DNA from: CAWIUB01 sp963839995 | GTDB taxonomy: Bacteria > Actinomycetota > Actinomycetes > Mycobacteriales > Jatrophihabitantaceae | Direction of reading: 5' to 3' | Assembly: GCA_963839995.1 (NCBI GenBank) | Contig: CAWIXH010000003.1 | Span: 62,001-126,000 of the forward strand | Length of the DNA: 64,000 nt | Part shown: positions 8,000 to 16,297 of the stretch, in pieces | Position numbering within the stretch: position 1 is the stretch's first letter | How the letters are laid out: every line of letters begins with the position of its first letter | Notes under the pieces: generated by a model | The model's database searches: none | What the model was told of the DNA's origin: nothing | Seen by the model: only the letters and a program-made list of their open reading frames with translations | Program-made: the position numbers and the translations under genes

Positions 8000-9229
8000 T
8001 TACGGCAGAGCAAGCTGACTCTTGCCGAGTACGACGATGCCCGATTCCGTGACGTGGTACCGCTCCCGGTCGGCTTCGGTGTCGACGCCCAGATTCGCCC
8101 CGTCCGGCACAACGACGTTCTTGTCCAGGATCGCCCGCCGCACAACTGCCCCGCGGCCGACCTGGACGTTGTCCATGAGCACCGAGCCCTCGACGTATGC
8201 CCCAGCCTTGAGCCGGACCCCGGGCGCGATGACGCTGTGCCGCGCAGTCGCTCCGGAGACGATCGTCCCGGAGCCGACGATCGACTCCTGCGCCAGCCCG
8301 CCTTCCACGAACTTCGCCGGGGGGAGCTGCGCCGCTTGGTTGGTGTAGATCGGCCATTGCTGGTTGTACAGATTGAAGATCGGGTGGACGGCGACGAGGT
8401 CCGTGTGCGCGTCGTAGTAGGCGTCGATCGTCCCCACGTCGCGCCAATATCCGCGGTCCCGTTCCTCGGCGCCCGGCACCTCGTTGCTGTTGAAGTCGTA
8501 CACGTAGGCCGAGCTCTCGGCGACCATCATCGGCATGATGCTGCCGCCCATGTCGTGCACGGAGTCCTCGTCGGCCGCGTCGGCGCGCAGCACCTCGAGC
8601 AGCGCCTCGGTCGTGAACACGTAGTTGCCCATCGACGCGTAGGACTCGTCGGGGCTGTCGGGCAGGCCTGGTGGATCCGCCGGCTTCTCCAGGAACTGCA
8701 GTACTGCACCATCCGGTTTCGCGTCGATGACCCCGAACGCAGTGGCGTCGGCCCGGGACACTCGGATGCCAGCGACCGTGACGGCGGCGCCCGACTCGAT
8801 GTGCTGGGCGACCATCTGCCGCGGGTCCATGCGGTACACATGGTCGGCACCGAACACCACGACGTACTCGGGCTTGTCGTCGAAGATCAGGTTGAACGAC
8901 TGCAGGATCGCGTCGGCGCTGCCCGTGTACCAGCGCGGACCGAGCCGCTGCTGCGCGGGCACCGGGGTGACGTAGTTGCCGAGGATGTTCGACATCCGCC
9001 ACGTCTGCGTGATGTGCCGGTCGAGCGAGTGCGACTTGTACTGGGTCAGTACGCAGATGCGCAGGTAGCCGGCGTTCACCAGGTTCGACAGCACGAAGTC
9101 GACGAGGCGATAGGTGCCGCCGAACGGGACGGCCGGCTTGGCGCGGTCGGCGGTGAGCGGCCATAGACGCTTCCCCTCGCCGCCCGCGAGGACGATGCCC
9201 AGCACGCGAGGTTCCCGAGCCATAGCCAT
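8000..9229 (-). CDS. glgC: Glucose-1-phosphate adenylyltransferase
   Basis: GlgC makes ADP-glucose from ATP and glucose-1-phosphate, the committed step of glycogen and alpha-glucan synthesis. The 409-aa length is normal. The nucleotidyltransferase signature GIVLAGGEGKRLWPLTADRA is at residues 11–30, the PFGGTYRLVDF block follows, and the C-terminus is a left-handed beta-helix of hexapeptide repeats. A second in-frame ATG two codons later is an alternative start. It is transcribed away from glgA with 56 bases between them, so the two share a compact divergent promoter region. Confidence 0.96.
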   Translation of the reverse strand: MAMAREPRVLGIVLAGGEGKRLWPLTADRAKPAVPFGGTYRLVDFVLSNLVNAGYLRICVLTQYKSHSLDRHITQTWRMSNILGNYVTPVPAQQRLGPRWYTGSADAILQSFNLIFDDKPEYVVVFGADHVYRMDPRQMVAQHIESGAAVTVAGIRVSRADATAFGVIDAKPDGAVLQFLEKPADPPGLPDSPDESYASMGNYVFTTEALLEVLRADAADEDSVHDMGGSIMPMMVAESSAYVYDFNSNEVPGAEERDRGYWRDVGTIDAYYDAHTDLVAVHPIFNLYNQQWPIYTNQAAQLPPAKFVEGGLAQESIVGSGTIVSGATARHSVIAPGVRLKAGAYVEGSVLMDNVQVGRGAVVRRAILDKNVVVPDGANLGVDTEADRERYHVTESGIVVLGKSQLALP

Positions 9230-9285
9230 ACAGTAGCGACTACGGGCAGTCGTGAAGTTCCGTCGGCGCGGCTAGGGTCAGCGCC

Positions 9286-10449
9286 ATGCGCGTCGGAATC
9301 CTCACCCGCGAATACCCCCCCGAGGTATACGGGGGAGCCGGGGTGCACGTCGAATTCCTGGTGCGCGAGCTGCGGCCACTGGTCGATGTCGACGTCTACT
9401 GCTTCGGCGCGCCGCGCGACGAGCCGGGCGTGCGCGCGTATCCGACGCCGGCTGGGCTGACCCAGGTGAACCCGGCCTTGCAGACGCTCGGCGTCGACCT
9501 GGAGATCGCAGCCGCGGTGGGCGCAGCCGACCTGCTCCATTCGCACACCTGGTACGCCAACATGGCCGGCGTGCTCGGCGGGAAACTGCACGGCCTGCCC
9601 CATGTGCTCAGCGCGCATTCGCTGGAGCCGGCCCGGCCGTGGAAGGCCGAGCAGCTGGGTGGCGGTTACCGCATCTCGTCCTGGGCGGAGCGGGAAGCGT
9701 TCGCCGGTGCCGACGCGATCATTGCGGTGAGCCGCGGAATGCGCGAGGACGTTCTGGCGGCCTACCCCTTCGTCGACCAGGCCAAGGTGCACGTGATCCA
9801 CAACGGCATCGACACCTCACTGTACGCCCCGGCGACGTCGCATGAGGTGGCCGACCGGCTGGGCATCGACCGCGACCGTCCGTCGGCGATCTTCGTCGGC
9901 CGGATCACCCGGCAGAAGGGCGTGATCCACCTGCTGCGGGCTGCGCAGTCGTTCGACCCCGAGGTGCAGCTGGTGCTGCTGGCCGGCGCGCCGGACACCC
10001 CCGAGATAGCCGCCGAGGCGGCGGAGGAGGCGGCCGCTCTACGGCGAACCCGGTCCGGCGTGGTCTGGGTGCATGAGATGCTGCCCCGCCTGGAGGTGGT
10101 CGAGCTGCTCACGCACGCCACGGTGTTCGTCTGCCCGTCGGTCTACGAGCCGCTCGGCATCGTCAACCTCGAGGCCATGGCCTGCGCGACCGCGGTCGTG
10201 GCAAGCGATGTCGGCGGCATCCCGGAGGTGGTCGACGACGGCGTCACCGGGACGCTGGTGCGCTATGACGCAAAGGCGCCAGCCGACTTCGAGGTCGGCC
10301 TGGCCACCGCAGTCAACTCGCTGGCTCACGACCCCAGCCGGGCCGCCGCGATGGGCGCCGCGGGCCGGGATCGGGCGGTGCACCAGTTCGGCTGGGGCGC
10401 CGTCGCTCGGCAGACGGTTCAGCTGTACAACTCGGTGCTGGCCCGGTAG
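9286..10449 (+). CDS. glgA: GT4 glycosyltransferase: alpha-maltose-1-phosphate synthase / glycogen synthase (GlgM/GlgA)
   Basis: This 387-aa GT-B enzyme starts MRVGILTREYPPEVYGGAGVHV and has the GT4 donor-site motif (PSVYEPLGIVNLEAMAC, about residues 285–301) with the EX7E pair. It matches the short actinobacterial GlgA type. The mycobacterial counterpart uses ADP-glucose and glucose-1-phosphate to make maltose-1-phosphate for the GlgE pathway. Its last 31 bases overlap convergently with the frameshifted gene downstream. Confidence 0.93.
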   Translation: MRVGILTREYPPEVYGGAGVHVEFLVRELRPLVDVDVYCFGAPRDEPGVRAYPTPAGLTQVNPALQTLGVDLEIAAAVGAADLLHSHTWYANMAGVLGGKLHGLPHVLSAHSLEPARPWKAEQLGGGYRISSWAEREAFAGADAIIAVSRGMREDVLAAYPFVDQAKVHVIHNGIDTSLYAPATSHEVADRLGIDRDRPSAIFVGRITRQKGVIHLLRAAQSFDPEVQLVLLAGAPDTPEIAAEAAEEAAALRRTRSGVVWVHEMLPRLEVVELLTHATVFVCPSVYEPLGIVNLEAMACATAVVASDVGGIPEVVDDGVTGTLVRYDAKAPADFEVGLATAVNSLAHDPSRAAAMGAAGRDRAVHQFGWGAVARQTVQLYNSVLAR

Positions 10450-11100
10450 CGCGCGGGTCGCCCGGCCAGCCATGGCAGGACGGCGAGCGCGGTCTGCGCG
10501 TCGGCTTCGACCTCGGTGAATCCTGCGTCGTGGACGACCGGTGCGCCCGACTCGAGCGCGGCAGCCCATTGCCGAGGTGCCGACCGGCGGCGGCGCAACC
10601 GGATCGGACAGCTGTGTACCGCCCACCTGCAGCCGGGCCAGATCGCGTGGCCAATCGTCCACCGGGATCGGCGGGAAGACCCGCAGCTGCGCCGTTGCCT
10701 GAAAGACGCTGAGGCCGTCGAGGCCGAGCACGCGTTGCCACTCGGCGCCGCGGGCCCGGCGCACCACCTTGCGGCCCGTCCCAGGAGGTGTCGGCGTCGT
10801 GCCAGTCGGCTCGTCCGTCGGTCAGCATCAGCAGCACCCCACGTGCGGCGGCCTCCAGCGCGTCGGTCCGCGTCGGCGGGGCGTCCTGTTCGATCCGCAC
10901 GATGAACGGCAGCCCAGCTCGCTGATGGAACGCGCCAGCAGGCTGGCGCCGAAGTCTGTCGCGCCGCGGGAGGCGGCGGCCCGAGCGGGCCCCGCGATGT
11001 CCAGATGCGCCCGTGGCAGTCCAGCGGTGCCCAAAGCGTCCCAGCACACGGCCAGCACGTCTGGGGTTGCGTCGGGTACGCCGATCCGGACGTCGATCAT
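10419..11100 (-). pseudogene. Hypothetical protein gene with three frameshifts
   Basis: Reading down the minus strand from the ATG at 11100, a coherent protein can be followed only by changing frame three times. The segment MIDVRIGVPDATPDVLAVCW to about 10913 continues in the next frame as LPFIVRIEQDAP to about 10770. It then continues as VVRRARGAEWQRVLGLDGLS to about 10580, and ends in the third frame as WAAALESGAPVVHDAGF with a TGA at 10419. Each segment looks like protein-coding sequence and each break is a one-base indel. Either a decayed gene or assembly indels would explain this. The family was not recognised. Confidence 0.7.
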
Positions 11101-11194
11101 GTCCGCCGTCCTTGGACAGCGTCCGGCCCCGGACCCCGCAGTGCGGGTGTTCCGGGGCCGGAGGGCAATGTCGTGACGGCGCTGAGGCAGCTGC

Positions 11195-11362
11195 TCAGCC
11201 GACGGCCGACTTCAGCGCGTCACCGAGCGCGGTGGCCTCGTCGGCAGACATCTCGACGACGAGTCGCCCGCCGCCTTCGAGCGGTACGCGCATGACGATG
11301 CCGCGCCCCTCTTTGGTGACCTCGAGCGGGCCATCGCCCGTCCGCGGCTTCATGGCCGCCAT
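11195..11362 (-). CDS. DUF3117 family protein
   Basis: This 55-aa protein starts MAAMKPRTGDGPLEVTKEGR and ends DEATALGDALKSAVG, matching the small, very conserved actinobacterial DUF3117 family (Rv1211-like). A strong ribosome binding site (AGAGGAGG, 7 bases upstream) fixes the start at 11362; an internal ATG three codons later is less likely. In mycobacteria the family also sits near tagA and glgA/glgC. Function is not established. Confidence 0.93.
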   Translation of the reverse strand: MAAMKPRTGDGPLEVTKEGRGIVMRVPLEGGGRLVVEMSADEATALGDALKSAVG

Positions 11363-11488
11363 TCGTGCCTCCTCTAGTGCGCAAGTCAGCCCGCGCAGTG
11401 GTCAGTCGATCAGTGGTGATCCATTCTCCCGCACGAACCGATCTGTGCCAAAGTCGAGGGACTGTGAACTGGACGGAGAGGCCCTTAG

Positions 11489-12277
11489 GTGACCGAGATA
11501 TTGCTGACGGAGCGTGCCGGCGGCGTCGCCACGCTGACATTGAACCGGCCCGAATCGATGAACTCGCTGTCGCTCGAGCTGAAGGAAGCACTCGTCACGT
11601 CGCTCGCGGGGCTCGCCCCGGACGAAACGGTGCGCGCGGTGGTGCTGACCGGCGCCGGCCGGGCCTTCTGCGTTGGCCAGGATCTGCGGGAGCACAGCGA
11701 GCTGCTGGCCGCGGGCGACAGTGCACCGCTGCACACAGTGGTCGAGCACTACAACCCGATCGTGACGAGCCTGGCCACCATGCCAAAGCCGGTGATCGCG
11801 GCCGTCAACGGCATGGCTGCGGGCGCAGGCGCGGGGTTCGCGTTCGCGGCCGACTTCCGGGTGGCCAGCCAATCCGCTGGATTCCTGATGGCCTTCGCGA
11901 ACGCGGGGCTCGCCCTGGACAGCGGCGCCTCCTGGACGCTGCCCCGGCTCATCGGGTACGCCCGCGCCACCGCCATGTGCCTGCTCGCCGAGCCGGTCAC
12001 CGCCGAGGCCGCTCTGGAGATGGGCCTGGTGAACGCCGTCGTCGAGCCGGACCGGCTGCTGCCCGCCGCGCAGGAGCTGGCCACCCGGCTGGCCGCTGGG
12101 CCTACCGCCGCCTACGCGGCGATCAAGTCCCAGCTTGGCTACGCGGCGAGCAGCAGCTTCCCCGACGCGCTGGCCAAGGAGGCGCAGCTGCAGGCCGAGG
12201 CGGGCGCAACCGCAGATCACCGGACGGCCGTGGCGTCCTTCCTGGCCAAACAGAAACCGACGTTCATCGGGCGGTAG
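11489..12277 (+). CDS. Enoyl-CoA hydratase/isomerase family protein
   Basis: This 262-aa crotonase-fold protein has both oxyanion-hole segments: GRAFCVGQDLREH at about 60 and NGMAAGAGAGFAFAADFRVA at about 105. It probably acts in beta-oxidation or a related CoA-thioester pathway; sequence resembles PaaG/PaaB-type enoyl-CoA hydratases but the substrate is not determined. It is divergent from DUF3117 (126 bases between), and its last 14 bases overlap the 3' end of tagA on the other strand. Confidence 0.88.
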   Translation: MTEILLTERAGGVATLTLNRPESMNSLSLELKEALVTSLAGLAPDETVRAVVLTGAGRAFCVGQDLREHSELLAAGDSAPLHTVVEHYNPIVTSLATMPKPVIAAVNGMAAGAGAGFAFAADFRVASQSAGFLMAFANAGLALDSGASWTLPRLIGYARATAMCLLAEPVTAEAALEMGLVNAVVEPDRLLPAAQELATRLAAGPTAAYAAIKSQLGYAASSSFPDALAKEAQLQAEAGATADHRTAVASFLAKQKPTFIGR

Positions 12278-12818
12278 CGCGCCAGCACGACGTCACATGG
12301 TCGTCCACGATGCCGGTGGCCTGCATGAGTGCGTACGCAGTCGTCGGGCCGACGAACCGGAACCCCCTGCGGCGCAGGTCACGGGACATCGCAATGGATT
12401 CGGGCGACGTCGACGGCACCTCGGACAACCGCCTCGGCCGCCGATGGCGAGCCGGCGCGAACGACCACAGCAGGGTGTTCAAGCCCTCAGGAACGGCGTC
12501 GCGCGCCCGTTGCGCGTTACCGATCGTCGCCTCGATCTTGGCCCGGTTGCGGACGATGCCGGCGTCGGCGAGCAGCCGCTGCACGTCGGTCGGTCCGAAG
12601 GATGCGACCGCGTCGATATCGAAGTCGGCGAACGCGGCCCGGAAGGCCGGCCGCTTGCGCAGGATCACCAGCCAGGACAACCCCGACTGGAACGCCTCGA
12701 GTGACAGCCGCTCGAACAGCTCCCGCTCTGCGTGCAGCGGGCAGCCCCACTCGTCGTCGTGGTAGGAGAGATACTCGGGCGCGGAAGTGGCCCACCCGCA
12801 GCGTCGCAGCTCAGCCAT
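12264..12818 (-). CDS. tag: DNA-3-methyladenine glycosylase I
   Basis: This 184-aa base-excision repair enzyme removes N3-methyladenine from alkylated DNA. The family pattern RCGWATSAPEYLSYHDDEWG at the N-terminus and FQSGLSWLVILRKRPAFR at about 45 are diagnostic, as are the zinc-site residues near each end (Cys7 and His20 near the start). The C-terminal part reads RFVGPTTAYALMQATGIVDDH. It starts inside the 3' end of the DivIVA-like gene (8-base overlap), so the two are one transcription unit. Confidence 0.94.
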   Translation of the reverse strand: MAELRRCGWATSAPEYLSYHDDEWGCPLHAERELFERLSLEAFQSGLSWLVILRKRPAFRAAFADFDIDAVASFGPTDVQRLLADAGIVRNRAKIEATIGNAQRARDAVPEGLNTLLWSFAPARHRRPRRLSEVPSTSPESIAMSRDLRRRGFRFVGPTTAYALMQATGIVDDHVTSCWRATAR

Positions 12819-13149
12819 CCGGCTCGGCGTCCACGCCCTGCGGCTGTTCGTCCGCCGGCGAGAACCGTGCTCGCAACTGGGCGATCTCCTGGTCGCGGCC
12901 GCGCAGCTCCTCGCTGAGCCGGTCGAGCAGCCGGTCGGTCTCGGCGAACCGGTATCCGCGCAGGGCCACCGGCAGCCGGATTGCGACGACGTCCTCAGGC
13001 TCCACGCGCCGGTCCGGCAGTGCGGCCCACGGCTTGACGTCCGGGGTCGGCGGTGAGATCTGCTCGCCCTTCGGCAGCAGGAACGCCGCCAGCAGGAACA
13101 GCACGCCGATCACAATGATCGCGAGCAGGGCGTACAGGAGGAACGTCAC
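12811..13149 (-). CDS. DivIVA domain-containing membrane protein
   Basis: This 112-aa protein has one N-terminal transmembrane helix (LLYALLAIIVIGVLFLLAAFLL), a linker, and a short DivIVA-like segment (VALRGYRFAETDRLLDRLSEELRGRDQEIAQLRARF) that should form a coiled coil. Similar small DivIVA-domain proteins neighbour tagA in mycobacteria and relatives. It may act at the cell pole or septum, but this is inferred from the domain. It overlaps tag by 8 bases. Confidence 0.85.
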   Translation of the reverse strand: MTFLLYALLAIIVIGVLFLLAAFLLPKGEQISPPTPDVKPWAALPDRRVEPEDVVAIRLPVALRGYRFAETDRLLDRLSEELRGRDQEIAQLRARFSPADEQPQGVDAEPDG

Positions 13150-13195
13150 GGTCCGATCGTGGCATGCCTAGCTGGGCGCGAGCCATCATGGTGCC

Positions 13196-13744
13196 GTGTA
13201 CGCGGGCGTCGCCCTCACCCAGCTCGATGACGTGACCGTCGTCGGGCTGGCCGCGCCAGCGCTCACCCCCGCGGCGCTGGCCAGCTGGGAGACCAGCAAC
13301 GGCGCGACGACCGTGACGCTGTGCTATGGCCCGCGGGCCGAACCGCGCGGTCCCTTCGTGTCCGTCCGGACGAGCGCGTTGCCAGCCCAGGACGAACCGT
13401 CCTTACAGGCCCTGCTCGCCGCTGAGCGAGACAGGCTCTACGACCACGCTGGGATCGACGAGCCGGATCCGTCCGAGGTCGGCACCGGCATCGCCGAGCT
13501 GCTCGTCGACGGTGGCCAGCTCGCCTCGACGATGCGCAGCGAGGACGACGTCTGGGCCGGCCGAGTCGAACTGCCTGGCGAACCGGGGACGCTGGTGACC
13601 GTGCTGTCGCGCGGCGTGCCCTTGCCGGAGATCCGGCTGGCGCTCGTGTCCGACCTGGCACCCCTGTGGGCCGCCCGCCAGGAGTGGATCGCGCAGCGCT
13701 CAGCAGCCCCCGACCCTGGGCCGCGCGACGCTAAGCCTCGATGA
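13196..13744 (+). CDS. Conserved hypothetical protein
   Basis: The 182-aa protein (GTG start, MYAGVALTQLDDVTVVGLAA) has no signal peptide, membrane helix or recognised motif. It is rich in short beta-type stretches and ends in a charged tail (DPGPRDAKPR). It is divergent from the DivIVA-like gene and its last 14 bases overlap the 3' end of the LOG gene. I do not recognise the family. Confidence 0.7.
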   Translation: MYAGVALTQLDDVTVVGLAAPALTPAALASWETSNGATTVTLCYGPRAEPRGPFVSVRTSALPAQDEPSLQALLAAERDRLYDHAGIDEPDPSEVGTGIAELLVDGGQLASTMRSEDDVWAGRVELPGEPGTLVTVLSRGVPLPEIRLALVSDLAPLWAARQEWIAQRSAAPDPGPRDAKPR

Positions 13745-14267
13745 CGGCGAACGCCTCGTCGACATTGGCCGTTCGGTGTAGGCGGTCGAGGGCGCCTTGA
13801 CGGACGAATCCCTTGTCGCGCAGGGATTCCAGGTACGTCCACAGTCCTGCGTAGTGACCGGACGGGTCGAGCAGGACGACCGGCTTGGCGTGCATGCCGA
13901 GCGATCCGGCCGTCCACACCTCGAACAGTTCCTCCAGCGTGCCGAGGCCGCCCGGCAGTGCCAAGAAGGCGTCAGCGGCCTCGTCCATCACCCGCTTGCG
14001 TTCGCGCATCGACTCGACCACGACCAGTTCGTCGGCCTCGACGTCGGCGATCTCGGCGGCGATGAGCCGGCGCGGGATCACCCCCAGCGTGTGCGCACCG
14101 CCGGCGCGGGCCGTGCGGGACACCGCCCCCATCATCGACACCCGTCCGCCGCCCGACACGAGCGAGTGGCCACCAGCGGCGAGGCGTGCGCCCACCTGCT
14201 CGGCCAGCGCCAGAAACGCACCGTCGATGTCGTTGCCTGACGAGCAGTACACGCAGACGGCCGCCAT
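13731..14267 (-). CDS. LOG-family protein (TIGR00730), cytokinin riboside 5'-monophosphate phosphoribohydrolase-like
   Basis: This 178-aa Rossmann-fold protein begins MAAVCVYCSSGNDIDGAF and carries the two LOG signatures, GGGRVSMMGAVS (about 40) and PGGLGTLEELFEVWT (about 105). LOG enzymes release ribose-5-phosphate from nucleoside monophosphates; in bacteria the physiological substrate is often unclear. It lies directly after the second LOG gene, sharing one base. It is the short type, while the upstream paralogue has an N-terminal extension. Confidence 0.92.
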   Translation of the reverse strand: MAAVCVYCSSGNDIDGAFLALAEQVGARLAAGGHSLVSGGGRVSMMGAVSRTARAGGAHTLGVIPRRLIAAEIADVEADELVVVESMRERKRVMDEAADAFLALPGGLGTLEELFEVWTAGSLGMHAKPVVLLDPSGHYAGLWTYLESLRDKGFVRQGALDRLHRTANVDEAFAVIEA

Positions 14268-15010
14268 CAGGCGACGTTGTTGGATTCGACGATGATCTGA
14301 ACAACCTTCTCGACGTCATCGCAGACCTGCAGCAGCCCGAGATCCGCCGGCCCGATCTTGCCCTCGGCCTGGACGGTCGATCGGATCCACTCCACTAGAC
14401 CAGCCCAATATCTCGACCCAAACAGGATTACTGGGAACCGAGTGACCTTGTGTGTCTCCACCAAGGTGAGCGCCTCGAACAGCTCGTCCAGCGTCCCGAA
14501 TCCGCCCGGCAGGATTACGAAAGCCTGTGCGTACTTCACGAACATCGTCTTGCGCGCGAAGAAGTAGCGGAAGTCGATTCCGAGGTCGACCCAGTCGTTG
14601 AGCTTCTGCTCGAACGGCAGCTCGATACCGAGCCCGACCGACACCCCGCCGGCCTCGGACGCGCCGCGATTGACGGCCTCCATCGACCCGGGGCCACCGC
14701 CGGTGATCACCGCATAGCCGGCCTTGGCCAGCGCGCCACCGAGCGCAAGGCCGGCCGCGTACTCCGGATGATCGGTCGGCGTCCGCGCCGAGCCGAAGAC
14801 AGAGACCGCCTTCGGCAGCTCGGCGAGCGCTCCGAATCCTTCGACGAATTCGGCCTGGATGCGCAGCACCCGCCACGGGTCGGTGTGCACCCAATCCGTA
14901 GGCCCGCGCGAGTCGAGCAGTCGCTGGTCCGTGGTGCCTGCGGCGATTTGGCCGCGGCGCAGGGTTGCCGGCCCGCGGTGTCGCTCCGCGGGCGGTTGGT
15001 GGTCGGTCAC
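14267..15010 (-). CDS. LOG-family protein, longer paralogue
   Basis: This 247-aa LOG protein has GGGPGSMEAVNRGASEAGG at about 100 and LPGGFGTLDELFEALTL at about 170. The roughly 60-residue N-terminal extension (RRGQIAAGTTDQRLLDSRGP) is typical of actinobacterial homologues that sit next to dapE. It is 11 bases downstream of dapE and one base from the next LOG gene, forming dapE–LOG–LOG. Two adjacent LOG paralogues suggest different nucleotide or partner specificity, which sequence alone cannot settle. Confidence 0.92.
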   Translation of the reverse strand: MTDHQPPAERHRGPATLRRGQIAAGTTDQRLLDSRGPTDWVHTDPWRVLRIQAEFVEGFGALAELPKAVSVFGSARTPTDHPEYAAGLALGGALAKAGYAVITGGGPGSMEAVNRGASEAGGVSVGLGIELPFEQKLNDWVDLGIDFRYFFARKTMFVKYAQAFVILPGGFGTLDELFEALTLVETHKVTRFPVILFGSRYWAGLVEWIRSTVQAEGKIGPADLGLLQVCDDVEKVVQIIVESNNVA

Positions 15011-15021
15011 AACCGCAGACG

Positions 15022-16101
15022 TTACTGGGCGAGAAAGCGCACCAGAGCGCCCTCCGCGGCGGTGACTCGGGGCAGCTCGACGTACTCCTCGCGAGTATGT
15101 GCGACGTTCGGGTCACCCGGCCCGAAGTTGACGGCGGGGATGCCCAACTCACCGAACCGGGCCACGTCCGTCCAGCCGTACTTCGCCCGGGGCGTCCCCC
15201 CGGCCGCGGCGACCACGGCCTTCGCGAGCGGGCCGTCCAGGCCTGGTCGCGCGCCCGGAGCCGAGTCGACGACCTCGACCGCGAACCCGTCGAACAGTTC
15301 GCGGACATGCCGCTCCGCCTCGGCCTCGCTGCGATCCGGCGCGAAGCGGTAGTTGACGGTCACGCTTGCGTCGTCCGGCACGATATTGTCGGCTACCCCT
15401 CCCCCGACTCGGACGGCGTTGAGGCCCTCGCGGTAGGTCAGCCCGTCCACCTCGACCGCGCGTGCGTGGTAGCCGTTCAGCCGATCAAAGACCGGTGCCA
15501 AGGCGTGGATGGCGTTCTCGCCCAGCCACGATCGTGCGCTGTGCGCGCGCTTTCCGGTCGTGCGGATCACGGCGCGCAGGGTGCCCTGGCAGCCGCCCTC
15601 GACCACGCCGTCCGTCGGCTCGAGCAAGATCGCCAGGTCGGCGTGCAGGGCTGACGGGCGCTCGCGCGCAAGGCGGCCCAAGCCGTTGCGGACCGCCTCG
15701 ACCTCCTCGCAGTCGTAGCAGATCCAGGTCAGGTCGACGCCCGGCAGGAGCTGGCCGCTGCCCACGAGGTGGGCGATCCGCAGCTGCACCGCGACGCCGG
15801 ACTTCATGTCGGTCGTCCCCACGCCGCACAGCCGGTCACCGTCCCGCCTGGACGGCAGGTTGCCGGCGACCGGCACCGTGTCGAGGTGCCCGGCGAGCAC
15901 GACCCGCTGATCCCGACCCAGCTCGGTCCGGGCGAGGACCACGTTGCCGTCCCGCTCGACCCGCAGGGTCTGATAGCCGCGTAACGCGGTCTCAACCAGA
16001 TCGGCGATCTGCGACTCGTTGCCCGAGACGGACTGCACGTCGACGAGAGCGGCGGTGAGGGAACCCGCGTCCGCGCTGAGATCGAGCGCGTGGTGGCTCA
16101 C
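15022..16101 (-). CDS. dapE: Succinyl-diaminopimelate desuccinylase
   Basis: This M20-family metallohydrolase of 359 aa cleaves N-succinyl-LL-diaminopimelate to succinate and LL-DAP in lysine biosynthesis. The zinc motifs are present: GHLDTVP, then CGVGTTDMKSG, and the CYDCEEVE block with the catalytic Glu. The reading frame extends upstream to 16191, but homologues fit the GTG at 16101 (SHHALDLSADAGSLTAALVD). It heads an operon with two LOG-family genes. Confidence 0.93.
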   Translation of the reverse strand: MSHHALDLSADAGSLTAALVDVQSVSGNESQIADLVETALRGYQTLRVERDGNVVLARTELGRDQRVVLAGHLDTVPVAGNLPSRRDGDRLCGVGTTDMKSGVAVQLRIAHLVGSGQLLPGVDLTWICYDCEEVEAVRNGLGRLARERPSALHADLAILLEPTDGVVEGGCQGTLRAVIRTTGKRAHSARSWLGENAIHALAPVFDRLNGYHARAVEVDGLTYREGLNAVRVGGGVADNIVPDDASVTVNYRFAPDRSEAEAERHVRELFDGFAVEVVDSAPGARPGLDGPLAKAVVAAAGGTPRAKYGWTDVARFGELGIPAVNFGPGDPNVAHTREEYVELPRVTAAEGALVRFLAQ

Positions 16102-16260
16102 GGTTGAGCGAGATCGTTCAGGTTGATCTGGTCCATACCTGAAGACCATAGGTCCCTGCCGCGCTGCATCCCATTGGCGATGCCCGGTCAACCATCTTGC
16201 TTGCCTCCTTTCGCCAACGCCTCGATGTTAGATCTTGCTGGTATTGCTGAGAATTCTCTA

Positions 16261-16297
16261 TTGACATTCTGGTTGTGGCCAAAGTACGATCGAACTT
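16261..16297 (+). promoter_or_regulatory. Strong sigma-A-type promoter of a leaderless transcript
   Basis: A consensus -35 TTGACA (16261–16266) is followed after 18 bases by a -10 TACGAT (16285–16290). Transcription would start about seven bases later, at the GTG start codon of the HNH gene (16298). No Shine-Dalgarno sequence fits between promoter and start, so the mRNA is probably leaderless. Confidence 0.75.
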